64,000 nt of DNA from Streptomyces niveus (GCF_002009175.1 NZ_CP018047.1:868001-932000), one strand, 5' to 3'. Numbered from the stretch's first letter, positions 1-11,712 are shown. Translations and numbers: made by a program. Notes: a model not told the origin generated them from the letters alone.

Positions 1-452
1 AGCCGTCGCATCTGCGACTGCGCGGCTGGCGCGCCGAGTTGAAGGCGGCGGGGCTGCCGTCGCCGGACTCCCTGATCGCCCCGACGGGCGGCTGGGACCA
101 CGCGAACGGCGCCGACGCGATGAACCGGCTCCTCGACTCGGGCGTGACCCCGGACGCGGTCTTCGCGTACAACGACCTGATCGCCATCGGGGCGATGCGG
201 GTGCTGTCCGAGCGGGGGCTGCGGGTCCCCGAGGACGTGGCCGTCGTCGGCTTCGACGACATCACGGAGGGCCGCTACGGCGCTGTGACCCTCACCACGA
301 TCTCGCCGGACAAACAGACCATCGCCCGCCTCGCGGTGCGCTCCGTCGTCAACCGGCTGCTGGGCACCGGGGACCCGGTCGGCACCGGTCCCCGTGAACT
401 CCGCGCCGATTTCCGGCTGGTGGAGCGGGAGAGCACCCTGGGACGCGTCTGA
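1..452 (+). CDS. LacI-family transcriptional regulator, C-terminal part (5' end outside window)
   Basis: The reading frame is open from the window edge and encodes the effector-binding half of a LacI/GalR repressor. Diagnostic motifs are AYNDLIAIGAMRVLSERGL, VPEDVAVVGFDDI and the late TTISPDKQTIARLAV segment, all typical of the periplasmic-binding-protein-like C-terminal domain. The DNA-binding helix-turn-helix lies upstream of the window and cannot be seen. It is followed, 408 nt later and on the same strand, by a YtfQ-type sugar importer operon, so it probably represses that operon when the sugar is absent. This role is inferred from position only. Family assignment is firm; the ligand is unknown. 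Confidence 0.9.
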   Translation, partial: PSHLRLRGWRAELKAAGLPSPDSLIAPTGGWDHANGADAMNRLLDSGVTPDAVFAYNDLIAIGAMRVLSERGLRVPEDVAVVGFDDITEGRYGAVTLTTISPDKQTIARLAVRSVVNRLLGTGDPVGTGPRELRADFRLVERESTLGRV

Positions 453-481
453 CGCGTCCCGCCCGGCACGCGGTGCCCGGC
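441..481 (+). terminator. Hairpin pair at the end of the LacI fragment
   Basis: Two short inverted repeats lie back to back. GGACGCG/CGCGTCC (441-447 with 453-459) overlaps the stop codon, and GCCCGGCAC/GTGCCCGGC (461-469 with 473-481) has one mismatch. They could end the regulator transcript, but there is no U-tract, and in such GC-rich DNA chance hairpins are common. Confidence 0.3.
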
Positions 482-724
482 GCGGGCGCACTCGTATCGC
501 GTCGCGCCGCCGGAGCGTCCGAGTACGCCCGGACCCACCAGCACGCCGGTCATCCGCCCCGCGATCGCCCGCACCGACGGGTCGTCAGCGCTCCGTGACG
601 GGCGCGCGCCCCGCCTCGCGGGCGGGTCGGCGCGCCGTTCGCCGGACACCGTCGCGGCCGCCGCCGGGACGGCCGCCGAGGGCGTCATCGGCCCCCGCAC
701 GTAGGCCTGTTATCGCGCGAAGGC

Positions 725-751
725 TTTACAGCCTCCGTACAACGATGTAAA
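725..751. promoter_or_regulatory. Inverted repeat TTTACA-n15-TGTAAA upstream of the YtfQ-type operon
   Basis: An AT-rich island in otherwise very GC-rich DNA holds TTTACA (725-730) and its inverted copy TGTAAA (746-751), about 110 nt before the substrate-binding-protein start. This is the only obvious regulatory structure in the 408-nt gap after the LacI fragment and is a candidate promoter or operator. The rest of the gap (482-724) shows no gene or convincing signal. Confidence 0.35.
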
Positions 752-860
752 AACCGTTCCGAACGACTCCAGCACATCCACGCAGCAGTCCGTCAGTCCG
801 TACGAGCCGACCTCCCGCGAGCGTCCCGGTCGCCGGGGCCGCGCCGAGATGGGGACCACC

Positions 861-1949
861 ATGAAGCTTTCCGCCGTCCGCCGTTCCACCACCACTACCG
901 TCCTCGCCGCGAGCCTCGTCGGCGCTCTCGCACTCAGCGGCTGTGCCAAGTCCGAGGACGACGGCTCCGACAAGAGCTCGTCGGCCGGCGACAAGGACAG
1001 CGGCCAGATCGTCGCCACGCCCGGCGCCGACGACAAGACCTGTGACATCGCGCAGTTCGGGGGCGAGAAGATCGACCTGAAGACCGCCACGGTCGGCTTC
1101 TCGCAGTCCGAGAAAGAGGCCAACCCCTTCCGCATCGCGGAGACCGCGTCCATCAAGGCCGAGGCCGAGGAGCGCGGGATCAAGCTCCTGACCGCCAACG
1201 CCCAGACGCAGTTCTCCAAGCAGATCAGCGACGTGCAGGACCTGATAGCCAAGGGCGCCGACCTGCTGGTGATCGCGCCGCTGAACTCCGACGGCTGGGG
1301 CCCGGTGCTGCGCAGCGCCGCGGCGAAGAAGATCCCGATCGTCACCATCGACCGCAAGATCAACGCCACCGCCTGCAAGGACTATGTGAGCTTCATCGGC
1401 TCGGACTTCATCGAGCAGGGCAAGCGTGCGGCCGACCAGATGATCGAGGCGACCGGTGGCAAGGGCGAGGTCGCGATCCTGCTCGGCGCCGCGGGCAACA
1501 ACGTCACCACCGAGCGCACCAAGGGCTTCAAGGACCAGATCGCGGCCAAGGCCCCTGATCTGAAGGTGGTGTTCGAACAGACCGGTGAGTTCGCCCGCGA
1601 GAAGGGCCAGCAGGTCACCGAGCAGCTCATCCAGTCGAACCCCGGCATCAAGGGGATCTACGCCGAGAACGACGAGATGGGCCTCGGCGCGGTCAACGCC
1701 CTGAAGGGCGCGGGCAAGAAGGCCGGCGCCATCAAGATCGTGACGGTCGACGGCACGCGCAACGCCGTCCAGGGCATCGTCGACGGCTGGATCTCCGGGG
1801 TCGTGGAGTCCAACCCGCGCTTCGGTCCGCTCGCCTTCCAGACCCTCGACACCTTCACCAAGGGTGAGAAGGTCGCGCAGGACATCGTCATCCAGGACGG
1901 CGCGTACACCCCGGAGAACGCCAAGGCCGATCTGGGCAAGGCTTTCTGA
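861..1949 (+). CDS. ytfQ: Sugar ABC transporter substrate-binding lipoprotein, YtfQ-like (galactofuranose/arabinofuranose class)
   Basis: This lipid-anchored extracytoplasmic receptor captures a sugar for the importer encoded just downstream. The N-terminus has a basic region, a hydrophobic stretch and a lipobox ending at Cys28 (ALALSGC). The mature part is a class-B periplasmic-binding fold (TVGFSQSEKEANPFRIAETAS; GADLLVIAPLNSDGW; FIGSDFIEQGKRAADQM; YAENDEMGLGAVNALKGAG), matching the YtfQ branch of ribose-type receptors. I chose ATG 861 because GGGGACC sits just before it; an in-frame ATG at 849 would add four residues and lacks a ribosome-binding site. The 362-residue length is normal. The ATPase gene begins one base after the stop. 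Sugar specificity is inferred from family only. Confidence 0.93.
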   Translation: MKLSAVRRSTTTTVLAASLVGALALSGCAKSEDDGSDKSSSAGDKDSGQIVATPGADDKTCDIAQFGGEKIDLKTATVGFSQSEKEANPFRIAETASIKAEAEERGIKLLTANAQTQFSKQISDVQDLIAKGADLLVIAPLNSDGWGPVLRSAAAKKIPIVTIDRKINATACKDYVSFIGSDFIEQGKRAADQMIEATGGKGEVAILLGAAGNNVTTERTKGFKDQIAAKAPDLKVVFEQTGEFAREKGQQVTEQLIQSNPGIKGIYAENDEMGLGAVNALKGAGKKAGAIKIVTVDGTRNAVQGIVDGWISGVVESNPRFGPLAFQTLDTFTKGEKVAQDIVIQDGAYTPENAKADLGKAF

Positions 1950-1950
1950 C

Positions 1951-3606
1951 GTGCTGTCGGTCACCGGTCTGACCAAGACGTTCCCGGGCGCACGCGCGCT
2001 CGACGGCGTGGACTTCGCCGCCCTTCCGGGCGAGGTCCACGCGCTCATCGGCGAGAACGGCGCCGGGAAGTCCACCCTCATCAAGGTGCTCACCGGTGTG
2101 TACCAGCCCGACGAGGGCGAGATCGTCCACGCGGGCGCTCCCGTGCGCTTCCAGACCCCGCTGGAGGCGCAGCACGCCGGGATCTCCACGATCTATCAGG
2201 AGGTCAATCTCGTCCCGCTGATGAGCGTGGCGCGCAATCTGTTCCTGGGGCGCGAGCCCCGGAACAGGTTCGGTCTGATCGACTTCCGCCGGATGCACGG
2301 CGAGGCCGACGAGGCGCTGCGCTCGCTGGGGCTGCGGGTCGACGTCAGGCGTCCGCTGCGGACGCTCGGTGTCGGCGCGCAGCAGATGGTGGCGCTCGCC
2401 AGGGCGGTCTCCGTCGACGCGCGTGTGGTCATCATGGACGAGCCGACGTCGTCGCTCGAACCGCGCGAGGTGCGCACCCTGTTCGGCGTGATCAGGATGC
2501 TCAAGGAGCGCGACATCGCGGTGGTGTATGTGAGCCACCGGCTGGACGAGCTGTACGAGGTCTGCGACAAGGTGACGGTCCTGCGGGACGGCAAGCTCGT
2601 GCACACGGGCCCGATCGCGGAGCTCGACCGGCTGCGGCTGGTGTCGCTGATGCTCGGCCGGGAGATGGGCGAGGTGAGCAGCGAGGGGGTCACCAAGTTC
2701 ACCGGTGACCATCACACGGGCCGTGAACCGGTGCTCAGCGCACAGGAGTTGACGGTCCGTCATACGCTGCACCAGGTCTCGGTCGAGGTGCGGCCCGGTG
2801 AGGTCGTGGGCCTCGGCGGGCTCCTCGGCTCGGGCCGCAGCGAGACGGCGAAGGCCATCGCGGGCGCGCTGCCGCCGGACTCCGGGAAGGTGGTGGTGGC
2901 GGGCTCCGCCGTACGTACGGGCTCCACGCCCGCCGCCATCCGGGCCGGTATCAGCCTGCTGCCGGAGGACCGCAAGGCCGAGGGCATCGTCCCCGGCCTG
3001 TCGGTGCGGGAGAACATCGCCCTGGCGGCGCTGCCCGGCCTCTCCCGGTTCGGTCTGGTGGACGACACCAAGGTCGACAGAGTCGTGGACACCTTCATGA
3101 AGCGGCTGCGGATCAAGGCGTCGGGGCCGCACCAGAAGGTCGGCGAGCTGTCCGGCGGCAATCAGCAGAAGGTGCTGCTTGCGCGTTGGCTGGCGATGCA
3201 GCCGAAGGTGCTGCTGCTGGACGAACCGACCCGTGGCATCGATGTCGGTGCCAAGGCCGAGGTGCAGGGCCTGATCGACGAACTCGCCGACGAGGGGCTC
3301 GGGGTGCTGCTGATCTCCTCCGACATGGAGGAGCTGATCGAGGGGTCGGACCGGGTGGTGGTCCTCAAGGACGGCGCCGTCGTGGCCGAGTTGACCGGGG
3401 ACGACGTCACACAGGACCGGCTGCTGCAGGCGATCGCGGCGGCCCCCGAGTCGGACGCGGCGCTCAAGACGGTCGCACCCGACGCCGCCGCGATCGTGGC
3501 TCCGGGGTCCGCACCGGTGCCACCGGGGACCGTGCCCGAGGCACCCGGGTCCGCCCCCGTACCGGTCGACAAGACCTCCTCAGGAGGGGAGAGGGACCAT
3601 GACTGA
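1951..3606 (+). CDS. ytfR: Sugar ABC transporter ATPase with two nucleotide-binding domains, YtfR-like
   Basis: The cytoplasmic energy-coupling subunit of the importer is a tandem ATPase of the ribose/galactofuranose (CUT2) type. Domain 1 has Walker A GENGAGKST (residues 34-42), Q-loop IYQEVN and Walker B VVIMDEPTSSLEP. Domain 2 has a degenerate Walker A region (GSGRSETAK) but a complete signature LSGGNQQKVLLARWL and Walker B VLLLDEPTRGIDVG, the asymmetry usual for this family. The start is GTG 1951, immediately after the receptor stop; the open frame extends upstream but only as a shadow of the receptor gene. The 551-residue protein ends in an unusual Pro/Ala-rich tail of about 45 residues. 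Its 3' end overlaps the next gene by 8 nt. Confidence 0.93.
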   Translation: MLSVTGLTKTFPGARALDGVDFAALPGEVHALIGENGAGKSTLIKVLTGVYQPDEGEIVHAGAPVRFQTPLEAQHAGISTIYQEVNLVPLMSVARNLFLGREPRNRFGLIDFRRMHGEADEALRSLGLRVDVRRPLRTLGVGAQQMVALARAVSVDARVVIMDEPTSSLEPREVRTLFGVIRMLKERDIAVVYVSHRLDELYEVCDKVTVLRDGKLVHTGPIAELDRLRLVSLMLGREMGEVSSEGVTKFTGDHHTGREPVLSAQELTVRHTLHQVSVEVRPGEVVGLGGLLGSGRSETAKAIAGALPPDSGKVVVAGSAVRTGSTPAAIRAGISLLPEDRKAEGIVPGLSVRENIALAALPGLSRFGLVDDTKVDRVVDTFMKRLRIKASGPHQKVGELSGGNQQKVLLARWLAMQPKVLLLDEPTRGIDVGAKAEVQGLIDELADEGLGVLLISSDMEELIEGSDRVVVLKDGAVVAELTGDDVTQDRLLQAIAAAPESDAALKTVAPDAAAIVAPGSAPVPPGTVPEAPGSAPVPVDKTSSGGERDHD

Positions 3607-4561
3607 ACTCGCCCTGAAGGGCGCCCCCGTCGACCGCGCGCGGCTGCTGCGCCTGCTCCAGGACTACGGGGTGTACGCGGGCGTCGCCGTCCTGCTGCTG
3701 GTCAACATCGCGCTCACCCCGCACTTCCTGTCAACGGAGAACTTCCGTACCCAGGCCGTGCAGGTGGCGCCGGTGCTGATCGTCGCGCTGGGCATGGCGC
3801 TGGCCATCGGCAGCGAGGGCGTCGACCTGTCGGTGGGCTCCGTGATGGCTCTCTCGACCTCCTTGCTGTCGCTGTATCTCGGCTACGGACCATGGGTAGC
3901 GCTGATCGTCGCGATGCTCGGCGGCGCCGTCATCGGTCTGGCCAACGGCTCGCTCATCGCGTTCATCGGTGTCCAACCCATCGTCGCGACACTGGCGTTG
4001 ATGGTCGCGGGGCGCGGTATCGCCCTCGTACTGCTGCCGCAGCTCAAGGACGTACGGGACCCGGGCATGTCCTCGCTCGGCTCGGGCGATCTGTTCGGCG
4101 TCCCGTATCTCGTACTGATCGCGGCCGCCCTGGCGATCGCCGTCGGATTCACCGTGAAACGTACGACCTTCGGCCGGCAGCTCCTCGCGATCGGCGACAG
4201 CCGGCCCGCCGCGCAGCTCGCCGGGCTGCCGGTGCGCCGCGTGCTGATCCTCGTCTATGTCATCGCGGGCGTGCTCGCCGCGATCGCCGGTGTACTGGCC
4301 ACCGCGAGGCTCCAGGCCAGCGACCCGACCTCGCTCGGCACCCTGATGGAGCTGTCGGCGATCACCGCGGTCGTCGTCGGCGGCACCCCGCTCAGCGGCG
4401 GCCGGATCCGGATCGGGGGCACGGTGGCGGGCGCCGTACTGATCCAGCTGCTGACGGCGACGCTCATCAAGCACGATCTGCCGCCCTCCTGGACGCAGAT
4501 CGCCCAGGCCGTGGTGATCGTGCTCGCGGTCTACGCGGCTCGTGAACGGGGAAAGCGATGA
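3599..4561 (+). CDS. ytfT: Sugar ABC transporter permease, YtfT-like
   Basis: This integral membrane subunit of the CUT2 importer is 320 residues long. It is almost wholly hydrophobic, with the BPD_transp_2 signature GMALAIGSEGVDLSVGSVMAL and the conserved C-terminal loop ITAVVVGGTPLSGGRIRIGGTVAGA. The start ATG 3599 overlaps the ATPase stop and follows AGGAGGGGAGAGG, a strong ribosome-binding site. Its own stop overlaps the next permease start as ATGA, so the two are translationally coupled and very likely form a heterodimeric pore. Confidence 0.92.
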   Translation: MTELALKGAPVDRARLLRLLQDYGVYAGVAVLLLVNIALTPHFLSTENFRTQAVQVAPVLIVALGMALAIGSEGVDLSVGSVMALSTSLLSLYLGYGPWVALIVAMLGGAVIGLANGSLIAFIGVQPIVATLALMVAGRGIALVLLPQLKDVRDPGMSSLGSGDLFGVPYLVLIAAALAIAVGFTVKRTTFGRQLLAIGDSRPAAQLAGLPVRRVLILVYVIAGVLAAIAGVLATARLQASDPTSLGTLMELSAITAVVVGGTPLSGGRIRIGGTVAGAVLIQLLTATLIKHDLPPSWTQIAQAVVIVLAVYAARERGKR

Positions 4562-5607
4562 CCCACACCCATACGGAGCGTCCGGCCCGCGCCACGGGCA
4601 CCGGCCCCTCCCCCGGAAAGGACCCGTCCGACGAGGCACCGCTCGGCGCGAGCCGGGCCGAGCGGCTCAGCGCGCTCGCCCAGCAGCACGGCGCGCTCGT
4701 CACGCTGCTGCTCGTCGCCATCGGCGCGTCGATCGGCTTCGACACCTTCCTGACCGGTGACAACCTGGAGAACATGGCGGTCTCGTCGGCGTTCCTGGCG
4801 ATCGTCGCCCTGGGCATGACCTTCGTGATCATCACCGGCGGCATCGACCTGTCCGTCGGTTCTCTGTTCGCGCTCGGCGGGGTGCTCGGCGCCTGGGGTT
4901 CGCAGTACGGCACGCTCGTCGCGCTGCTCCTGCCGCTCGCCGTCTGCGGTCTGATCGGGCTGGTCAACGGCCTGCTGATCGCGAAGGCCCGGCTCGCGCC
5001 GTTCATCGTCACGCTCGCGGCGATGCTCGCCGCCCGCGGCATCCTGCTGGCGATCACCGACGAGGGCTCCAACACCTATCTGGTGGACGAGAAGTCGTTC
5101 TTCGCGAGCCTCGGCCAGGAGAAGCTGCTGGGCGTCGGGGTACCGGTGTGGATCACGGCGGCGCTGTTCGTCGCGGGCGCCGTGATGCTGCGGCGCAGCC
5201 GGTTCGGCCAGTACGTGTACGCGGTCGGCGGCAACGAGGACGCGGCGGCGCTGATGGGCGCCCCCGTGGCCCGTACGAAGATCGCCGTCTACACCGTCTC
5301 GGGCCTGTGCGCCGGGCTGGCCGGGGCGCTGAACGCGGCCTGGCTGGTCTCGGGCGTCACGATCCTCGGCACCGGCATGGAGCTGGAGGCGATCGCGGCC
5401 GTCGTCATCGGCGGCACGCTGCTGACCGGCGGCTTCGGTTTCATCAGCGGCTCACTGGTGGGCGTGCTGCTGCTGAAGGTCATCCAGAACGTCATCAACC
5501 AGATCGGTTCGCTCGACTCTGCGTACCAACAGGTCGTCAGCGGCGCGTTCCTGGCGGTGGTGGTGATCGCCCAGACATGGCTGGGGAGGCGGCGCCGGAT
5601 GATGTGA
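4558..5607 (+). CDS. yjfF: Sugar ABC transporter permease, YjfF-like
   Basis: This is the second membrane subunit of the importer, 349 residues. A hydrophilic N-terminal tail of about 45 residues precedes the membrane segments. The family signature is present as GMTFVIITGGIDLSVGSLFAL, followed by AAVVIGGTLLTGGFGFISGSLVG. The gene order receptor, ATPase, permease, permease is the same as E. coli ytfQ-ytfR-ytfT-yjfF. The start is set by the ATGA overlap with the upstream permease. It is the last gene of the operon, with a 15-bp perfect hairpin just after the stop. Confidence 0.92.
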   Translation: MTHTHTERPARATGTGPSPGKDPSDEAPLGASRAERLSALAQQHGALVTLLLVAIGASIGFDTFLTGDNLENMAVSSAFLAIVALGMTFVIITGGIDLSVGSLFALGGVLGAWGSQYGTLVALLLPLAVCGLIGLVNGLLIAKARLAPFIVTLAAMLAARGILLAITDEGSNTYLVDEKSFFASLGQEKLLGVGVPVWITAALFVAGAVMLRRSRFGQYVYAVGGNEDAAALMGAPVARTKIAVYTVSGLCAGLAGALNAAWLVSGVTILGTGMELEAIAAVVIGGTLLTGGFGFISGSLVGVLLLKVIQNVINQIGSLDSAYQQVVSGAFLAVVVIAQTWLGRRRRMM

Positions 5608-5620
5608 GGGGCGGGGCCGT

Positions 5621-5661
5621 TCACGTGCCGGACGGGACGGACAGGACCGTCCGGCACGTGA
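5621..5661. terminator. Perfect 15-bp bidirectional hairpin between yjfF-like gene and glgC
   Basis: TCACGTGCCGGACGG (5621-5635) pairs perfectly with its inverted copy at 5647-5661 across an 11-nt loop. It sits in the 68-nt gap between two convergent stop codons, so it most likely terminates transcription from both sides. Confidence 0.75.
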
Positions 5662-5675
5662 GGTGAAGACAGGCC

Positions 5676-6893
5676 CTAGAGGACCGGCTGGCCCTTCCCG
5701 AGGGCGATGACCCCGTTCTTCGAGACCGTGTACAGCTCCTCGTCCCGCCCGGGATTGACGCCGATCGTGGCGCCGGGCGGGACGTCCACGTTCTTGTCGA
5801 GTATGGAGCCGCGTACGACCGCGCCGCGGCCCACCCGTACGTTGTCGTGGAGCACCGACCCCTGCACCACGGCGCCCTCCTCGATCACGACGCCGGGAGA
5901 CAGGACGGAGCGGGTCACCTGCCCCCGTATGACACAGCCGGGGCCCACGATCGACTCGCTCGCGATGCCACCCGCGACGAACCGCGCGGGCGGCAGCTGG
6001 CCCGCGTGCGTGTAGATGGGCCAGCGTCTGTTGTCGAGGTTGAACTCCGGCTGGTGCGAGATCAGATCCATGTGCGCGTCGTAGTACGAGTCGAGCGTGC
6101 CCACGTCCCGCCAGTAGCCGTGCTCGCGCGGGGTCTCGCCCGGCACGTGGTTGTCGTCGAAGTCGTAGACCTGCGCCATGCCCTGCTCGGTGAGCATCGG
6201 CAGGATCGAGCCGCCCATGTCGTGGACCGAGGTCCGGTCCTCGGCGTCGCGGTGCAGCGCGTCCACCAGGATCTTGGTGGTGAAGAGGTAGTTGCCCATC
6301 GAGGCGAAGACATGCTCGGGGTCGCCCGGCAGTCCCGGCGCGTCGGACGGCTTCTCCTGGAAACGGTCGACACGGGTGCCGTCCGGTCCCGGCGTGATGA
6401 TCCCGAACGACGAGGCCTCGGCGCGCGGCACCCTGATGCCGGCGACGGTGACCCCGGCGCCGCTCTCGATGTGCCGCTTGAGCATCTGCCGGGGGTCCAT
6501 GCGGTACACATGGTCGGCGCCGAACACCGCGATGTAGTCCGGCTGTTCGTCATGGACGAGATTGAGGGACTGGAGAATCGCGTCCGCGCTGCCCAGATAC
6601 CAACGCGGTCCGAGCCGCTGCTGGGCGGGCACCGGCGTGACGTAGTTCCCCAGCAGACTGGACATCCGCCAGGTCGTGCTCACATGGCGGTCCAGCGAGT
6701 GCGACTTGTACTGCGTCAGCACACAGTTGCGCATGACGTCGCCGTTGACGAGATTCGACAGGACGAAATCCACCAGGCGGTACGTACCGCCGAAGGTCAC
6801 CGCCGGTTTGGCGCGGTCGGCCGTCAGCGGCATCAGCCGCTTGCCTTCCCCGCCCGCCAGCACGATCCCGAGCACCGAAGGTCCACCACGCAT
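5676..6893 (-). CDS. glgC: Glucose-1-phosphate adenylyltransferase (ADP-glucose pyrophosphorylase)
   Basis: GlgC makes ADP-glucose and pyrophosphate from ATP and glucose 1-phosphate, the committed step of bacterial glycogen synthesis, in the cytoplasm. The 405-residue protein begins with the nucleotidyl-transferase loop [20 protein letters not shown], continues with [12 protein letters not shown] and [10 protein letters not shown], and ends with left-handed beta-helix hexapeptide repeats ([35 protein letters not shown]). The length matches the family. The GlgA-like gene lies 54 nt upstream on the same strand, so the two are probably cotranscribed. Confidence 0.96.
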   Translation of the reverse strand: MRGGPSVLGIVLAGGEGKRLMPLTADRAKPAVTFGGTYRLVDFVLSNLVNGDVMRNCVLTQYKSHSLDRHVSTTWRMSSLLGNYVTPVPAQQRLGPRWYLGSADAILQSLNLVHDEQPDYIAVFGADHVYRMDPRQMLKRHIESGAGVTVAGIRVPRAEASSFGIITPGPDGTRVDRFQEKPSDAPGLPGDPEHVFASMGNYLFTTKILVDALHRDAEDRTSVHDMGGSILPMLTEQGMAQVYDFDDNHVPGETPREHGYWRDVGTLDSYYDAHMDLISHQPEFNLDNRRWPIYTHAGQLPPARFVAGGIASESIVGPGCVIRGQVTRSVLSPGVVIEEGAVVQGSVLHDNVRVGRGAVVRGSILDKNVDVPPGATIGVNPGRDEELYTVSKNGVIALGKGQPVL

Positions 6894-6947
6894 CGCCGCT
6901 CCTTCTGTCCGCGACCCACTACCGGTCGTCCCGATCCATCTACCCGG

Positions 6948-8129
6948 CTAGCGGGACTTGAGCAGCTCTTCGTACACCTCGTACGTACGCCGGGCCACCC
7001 GGTCCCAGCCGAACTCGCGCACCGCGCGGTCCCTCCCCGCCGCGCCCATCGCCGCCGCCGACTCCGGATCGTCCAGGACCCGGTTGAGGGTCTCGGTGAG
7101 GGCCGACTCGAAGTCCTCGGGGTGCCGCTCGTCGTACGGCACCAGCAGGCCCGTACTCCCGTCGTCGACGACCTCCGGGATGCCTCCGACGGCCGAGGCG
7201 ACGACCGCGGTGCCGCAGGCCATCGCCTCCAGATTGACGATGCCCAGCGGTTCGTACACCGAGGGGCAGACGAACGCGGCCGCGTGGCTGAGCAGTTGGA
7301 CCACGTCGGGGCGCGGCAGCATCTCCGGGATCCAGAACACCCCGTCGCGGCTGCCGCTCAGTTCGTCCACCAGCTCGCGGAACTCGGCCTCGATCTCCGG
7401 TGTGTCGGGCGCTCCCGCGCAGAGCACGAGCTGTGCCTCGGGATCGAGGGCGCGGGCAGCGCGCAGCAGGTGCGGGACGCCCTTCTGCCGGGTGATGCGG
7501 CCGACGAACAGGACGAAGGGGCGGTCCGGGTCGATACCGATACGCGCCAGCACGTCGGTGCCGCGGTCCGGGTGGTAGAGGCGGGTGTCGATGCCGTTGT
7601 GGATCACCCGCACACGGTCGGGGTCGAGCGAGGGGTAGCAGCCGAGGATGTCGGCGCGCATGCCGTGCGAGACGGCGACGACGGCGTCCGCGGCTTCTAT
7701 CGCGGAGCGTTCGGCCCAGCCCGACAGCGCGTATCCGCCGCCGAGTTGCTCGGCCTTCCAGGGGCGCAGCGGCTCCAGCGAGTGGGCGGTCATCACGTGC
7801 GGGATGCCGTAGAGCATCTTGGAGACATGGCCGGCCAGCGCGGCGTACCAGGTGTGCGAGTGCACCAGGTCGCTGCCTTTGACGGCGGCGGCCATCGCGA
7901 GATCGACGGAGAAGGTGCGCAGCGCGTCGTTGGCCCCTTCGAGTCCAGGCGCGGCCCGGTGCCGTACGACGCCGAGCGCGCGCTCCTCGTCGCTGCCGCC
8001 GTGCTCGCCCCAGCAGTGCACGCCGAGGTCGGTCAGCTCACGCAACTCGCGTGCCAGGAACTCCACATGGACGCCCGCGCCTCCGTACACGTCCGGCGGG
8101 TACTCCCGGGTCAGCAGCCCGACCTTCAC
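6948..8129 (-). CDS. glgA: Glycogen synthase / ADP-glucose-dependent glycosyltransferase, actinobacterial GlgA type (GT4-like)
   Basis: This enzyme transfers glucose from ADP-glucose. In actinobacteria such GlgA proteins may extend alpha-1,4-glucan or make maltose 1-phosphate for the GlgE pathway. The N-terminus VKVGLLTREYPPDVYGGAGV is the Rossmann glycine loop of the family; later motifs are FVLFVGRITRQKGVPHLL and the sugar-nucleotide EX7E motif in YEPLGIVNLEAMACGTAVV. GTG 8129 is chosen because GGGGG lies 5-7 nt ahead and homology starts there; a much longer open frame upstream runs through the neighbouring gene in another frame. The product is 393 residues. It is followed by glgC on the same strand. 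Whether it makes polymer or maltose 1-phosphate cannot be told here. Confidence 0.9.
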   Translation of the reverse strand: MKVGLLTREYPPDVYGGAGVHVEFLARELRELTDLGVHCWGEHGGSDEERALGVVRHRAAPGLEGANDALRTFSVDLAMAAAVKGSDLVHSHTWYAALAGHVSKMLYGIPHVMTAHSLEPLRPWKAEQLGGGYALSGWAERSAIEAADAVVAVSHGMRADILGCYPSLDPDRVRVIHNGIDTRLYHPDRGTDVLARIGIDPDRPFVLFVGRITRQKGVPHLLRAARALDPEAQLVLCAGAPDTPEIEAEFRELVDELSGSRDGVFWIPEMLPRPDVVQLLSHAAAFVCPSVYEPLGIVNLEAMACGTAVVASAVGGIPEVVDDGSTGLLVPYDERHPEDFESALTETLNRVLDDPESAAAMGAAGRDRAVREFGWDRVARRTYEVYEELLKSR

Positions 8130-8184
8130 GTCATACCCCCGTCGCCCGACGAACTCAGCAATGTCATGGTCACCCGGAAACCTC

Positions 8185-8940
8185 TCATGCGGAAGGGCGC
8201 TGCGGTGGCCGGTCGAAGACACAGTCCCCGCAGAGGCCGCCGGACGGGCAACGGTAGTAGAGGCAGCAGCTCCGGCGCCGGAAGGATCCGTTCCACGAGA
8301 CGCCGGTGGTGCGCAGGCCGGGGTGGGTGAACAGCGCGGCGCCGATGGCGGCGGCCCGCTCGCCCGTCTCGGGCCGTCCGGTCCGGCGGCTCCAGGCGCC
8401 GAGTTCACGTACGGCGCCGGCGAGCGCGGAGCCGGCGTTGCCCCACAGCAGTGCGGGAGAGATCCGGCCGTCGGCGCGCAGGGCCGCCGCCAGGGGGACG
8501 AGATGGCCGTGCTGGACCACGTCCCGCACCGCCGCCGCGAGATCGTCCACGGATGCGCCCGCGGCGCCCCCTGTGGTCGGGAAGGGGCGGGGACCCGGCA
8601 GCAGGAGGTCGTCGGGCGAGGAGCCGAGGGGATCCCAGAGCAGCCGCGCGGGGTCCAGGTCCGGGACCTCGCCGTGCAGCGCGGCCGAGCCCAGGGCGAT
8701 CGACCAGAGCCGGGCGGCGAGCCCCAGCTGCGCGACGGACGCGGCGATCCGGCGCTCGGGCGCGCCGAGCTTCGCCGCGACCTTGTCGACGCGCGCCGTC
8801 AGGGGTGCGGTGTCGCCCGCGTAGATCTGTGCGAACGGAACGTACGCGCCGGCGTGCGCTCCCGGCTCGGCTGGCCCGCCGACCGCTTCTGTCCGCAGGG
8901 CGAAGAACCCGCCCACCGATCCCACCTCCGCGAGATCCAC
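8185..8940 (-). CDS. (2Fe-2S)-binding protein, FhuF-like (possible ferric-siderophore reductase)
   Basis: The 251-residue protein ends with CCLYYRCPSGGLCGDC, the C-C-x10-C-x2-C motif that binds a [2Fe-2S] cluster in FhuF-type ferric-siderophore reductases, here with one extra cysteine inside. The preceding ~200 residues are Ala/Leu-rich helical sequence like the FhuF helical domain. GTG 8940 is preferred because AGGGGG lies 7 nt upstream; GTG 8946 is an in-frame alternative. It sits 55 nt upstream of the GlgA-like gene on the same strand, a chance arrangement or a transcriptional link; no siderophore genes are visible. Family is clear, substrate unproven. Confidence 0.8.
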   Translation of the reverse strand: MDLAEVGSVGGFFALRTEAVGGPAEPGAHAGAYVPFAQIYAGDTAPLTARVDKVAAKLGAPERRIAASVAQLGLAARLWSIALGSAALHGEVPDLDPARLLWDPLGSSPDDLLLPGPRPFPTTGGAAGASVDDLAAAVRDVVQHGHLVPLAAALRADGRISPALLWGNAGSALAGAVRELGAWSRRTGRPETGERAAAIGAALFTHPGLRTTGVSWNGSFRRRSCCLYYRCPSGGLCGDCVFDRPPQRPSA

Positions 8941-9163
8941 CCGCACACCCCCTGGTCGTCGCCGTATGTCACTTTCCGTAACGTCCGGTGGTCGCGCCGG
9001 GTGCCCGGATCGTGGCACCGATTCCACCCGGTGTCTCCACCCACGGGCGGGGGCCACCGCCGCGGGAATGACTGAGGTCCTCCCGGCGTACTACTACAGC
9101 AGTACTCCGTAATGCCGTCTTCAGGACGACGACTAATCGCGCCAGGCGAGAGATCGTGGATAT

Positions 9164-11620
<2,457 letters not shown>

Positions 11621-11677
11621 TCAAAGGCCGGCATTGACAGCTCCCGCACCCTCCGGAGAGTCTGGGGCGAGTCGATG

Positions 11678-11691
11678 GGAGAGCGCTCTCC
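11678..11691. promoter_or_regulatory. Palindromic operator GGAGAGCGCTCTCC, copy 1 (upstream of GH3 gene)
   Basis: A perfect 14-bp palindrome lies 22-35 nt before the GH3 start codon. It resembles LacI-family operators of actinobacterial glucan genes (the CebR/CelR box TGGGAGCGCTCCCA) but has an extra GA/TC step. The same 14-mer occurs at 14235, 30849 and 32130. The likely binder is the LacI protein encoded at 14270-15388. Confidence 0.75.
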
Positions 11692-11712
11692 AACAGCATT
11701 GAAGGGGGCAGC

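Noticed and set aside
275..700. Long minus-strand open frame over the LacI fragment and the following gap
   Set aside because: It is antisense to a clear LacI coding frame, has Arg/Pro-rich shadow composition typical of GC-rich DNA and no ribosome-binding site.
5847..8330. 827-codon plus-strand frame across glgC and glgA
   Set aside because: It is antisense to two well-recognised genes, with His/Arg/Val-rich low-quality sequence and no domain.
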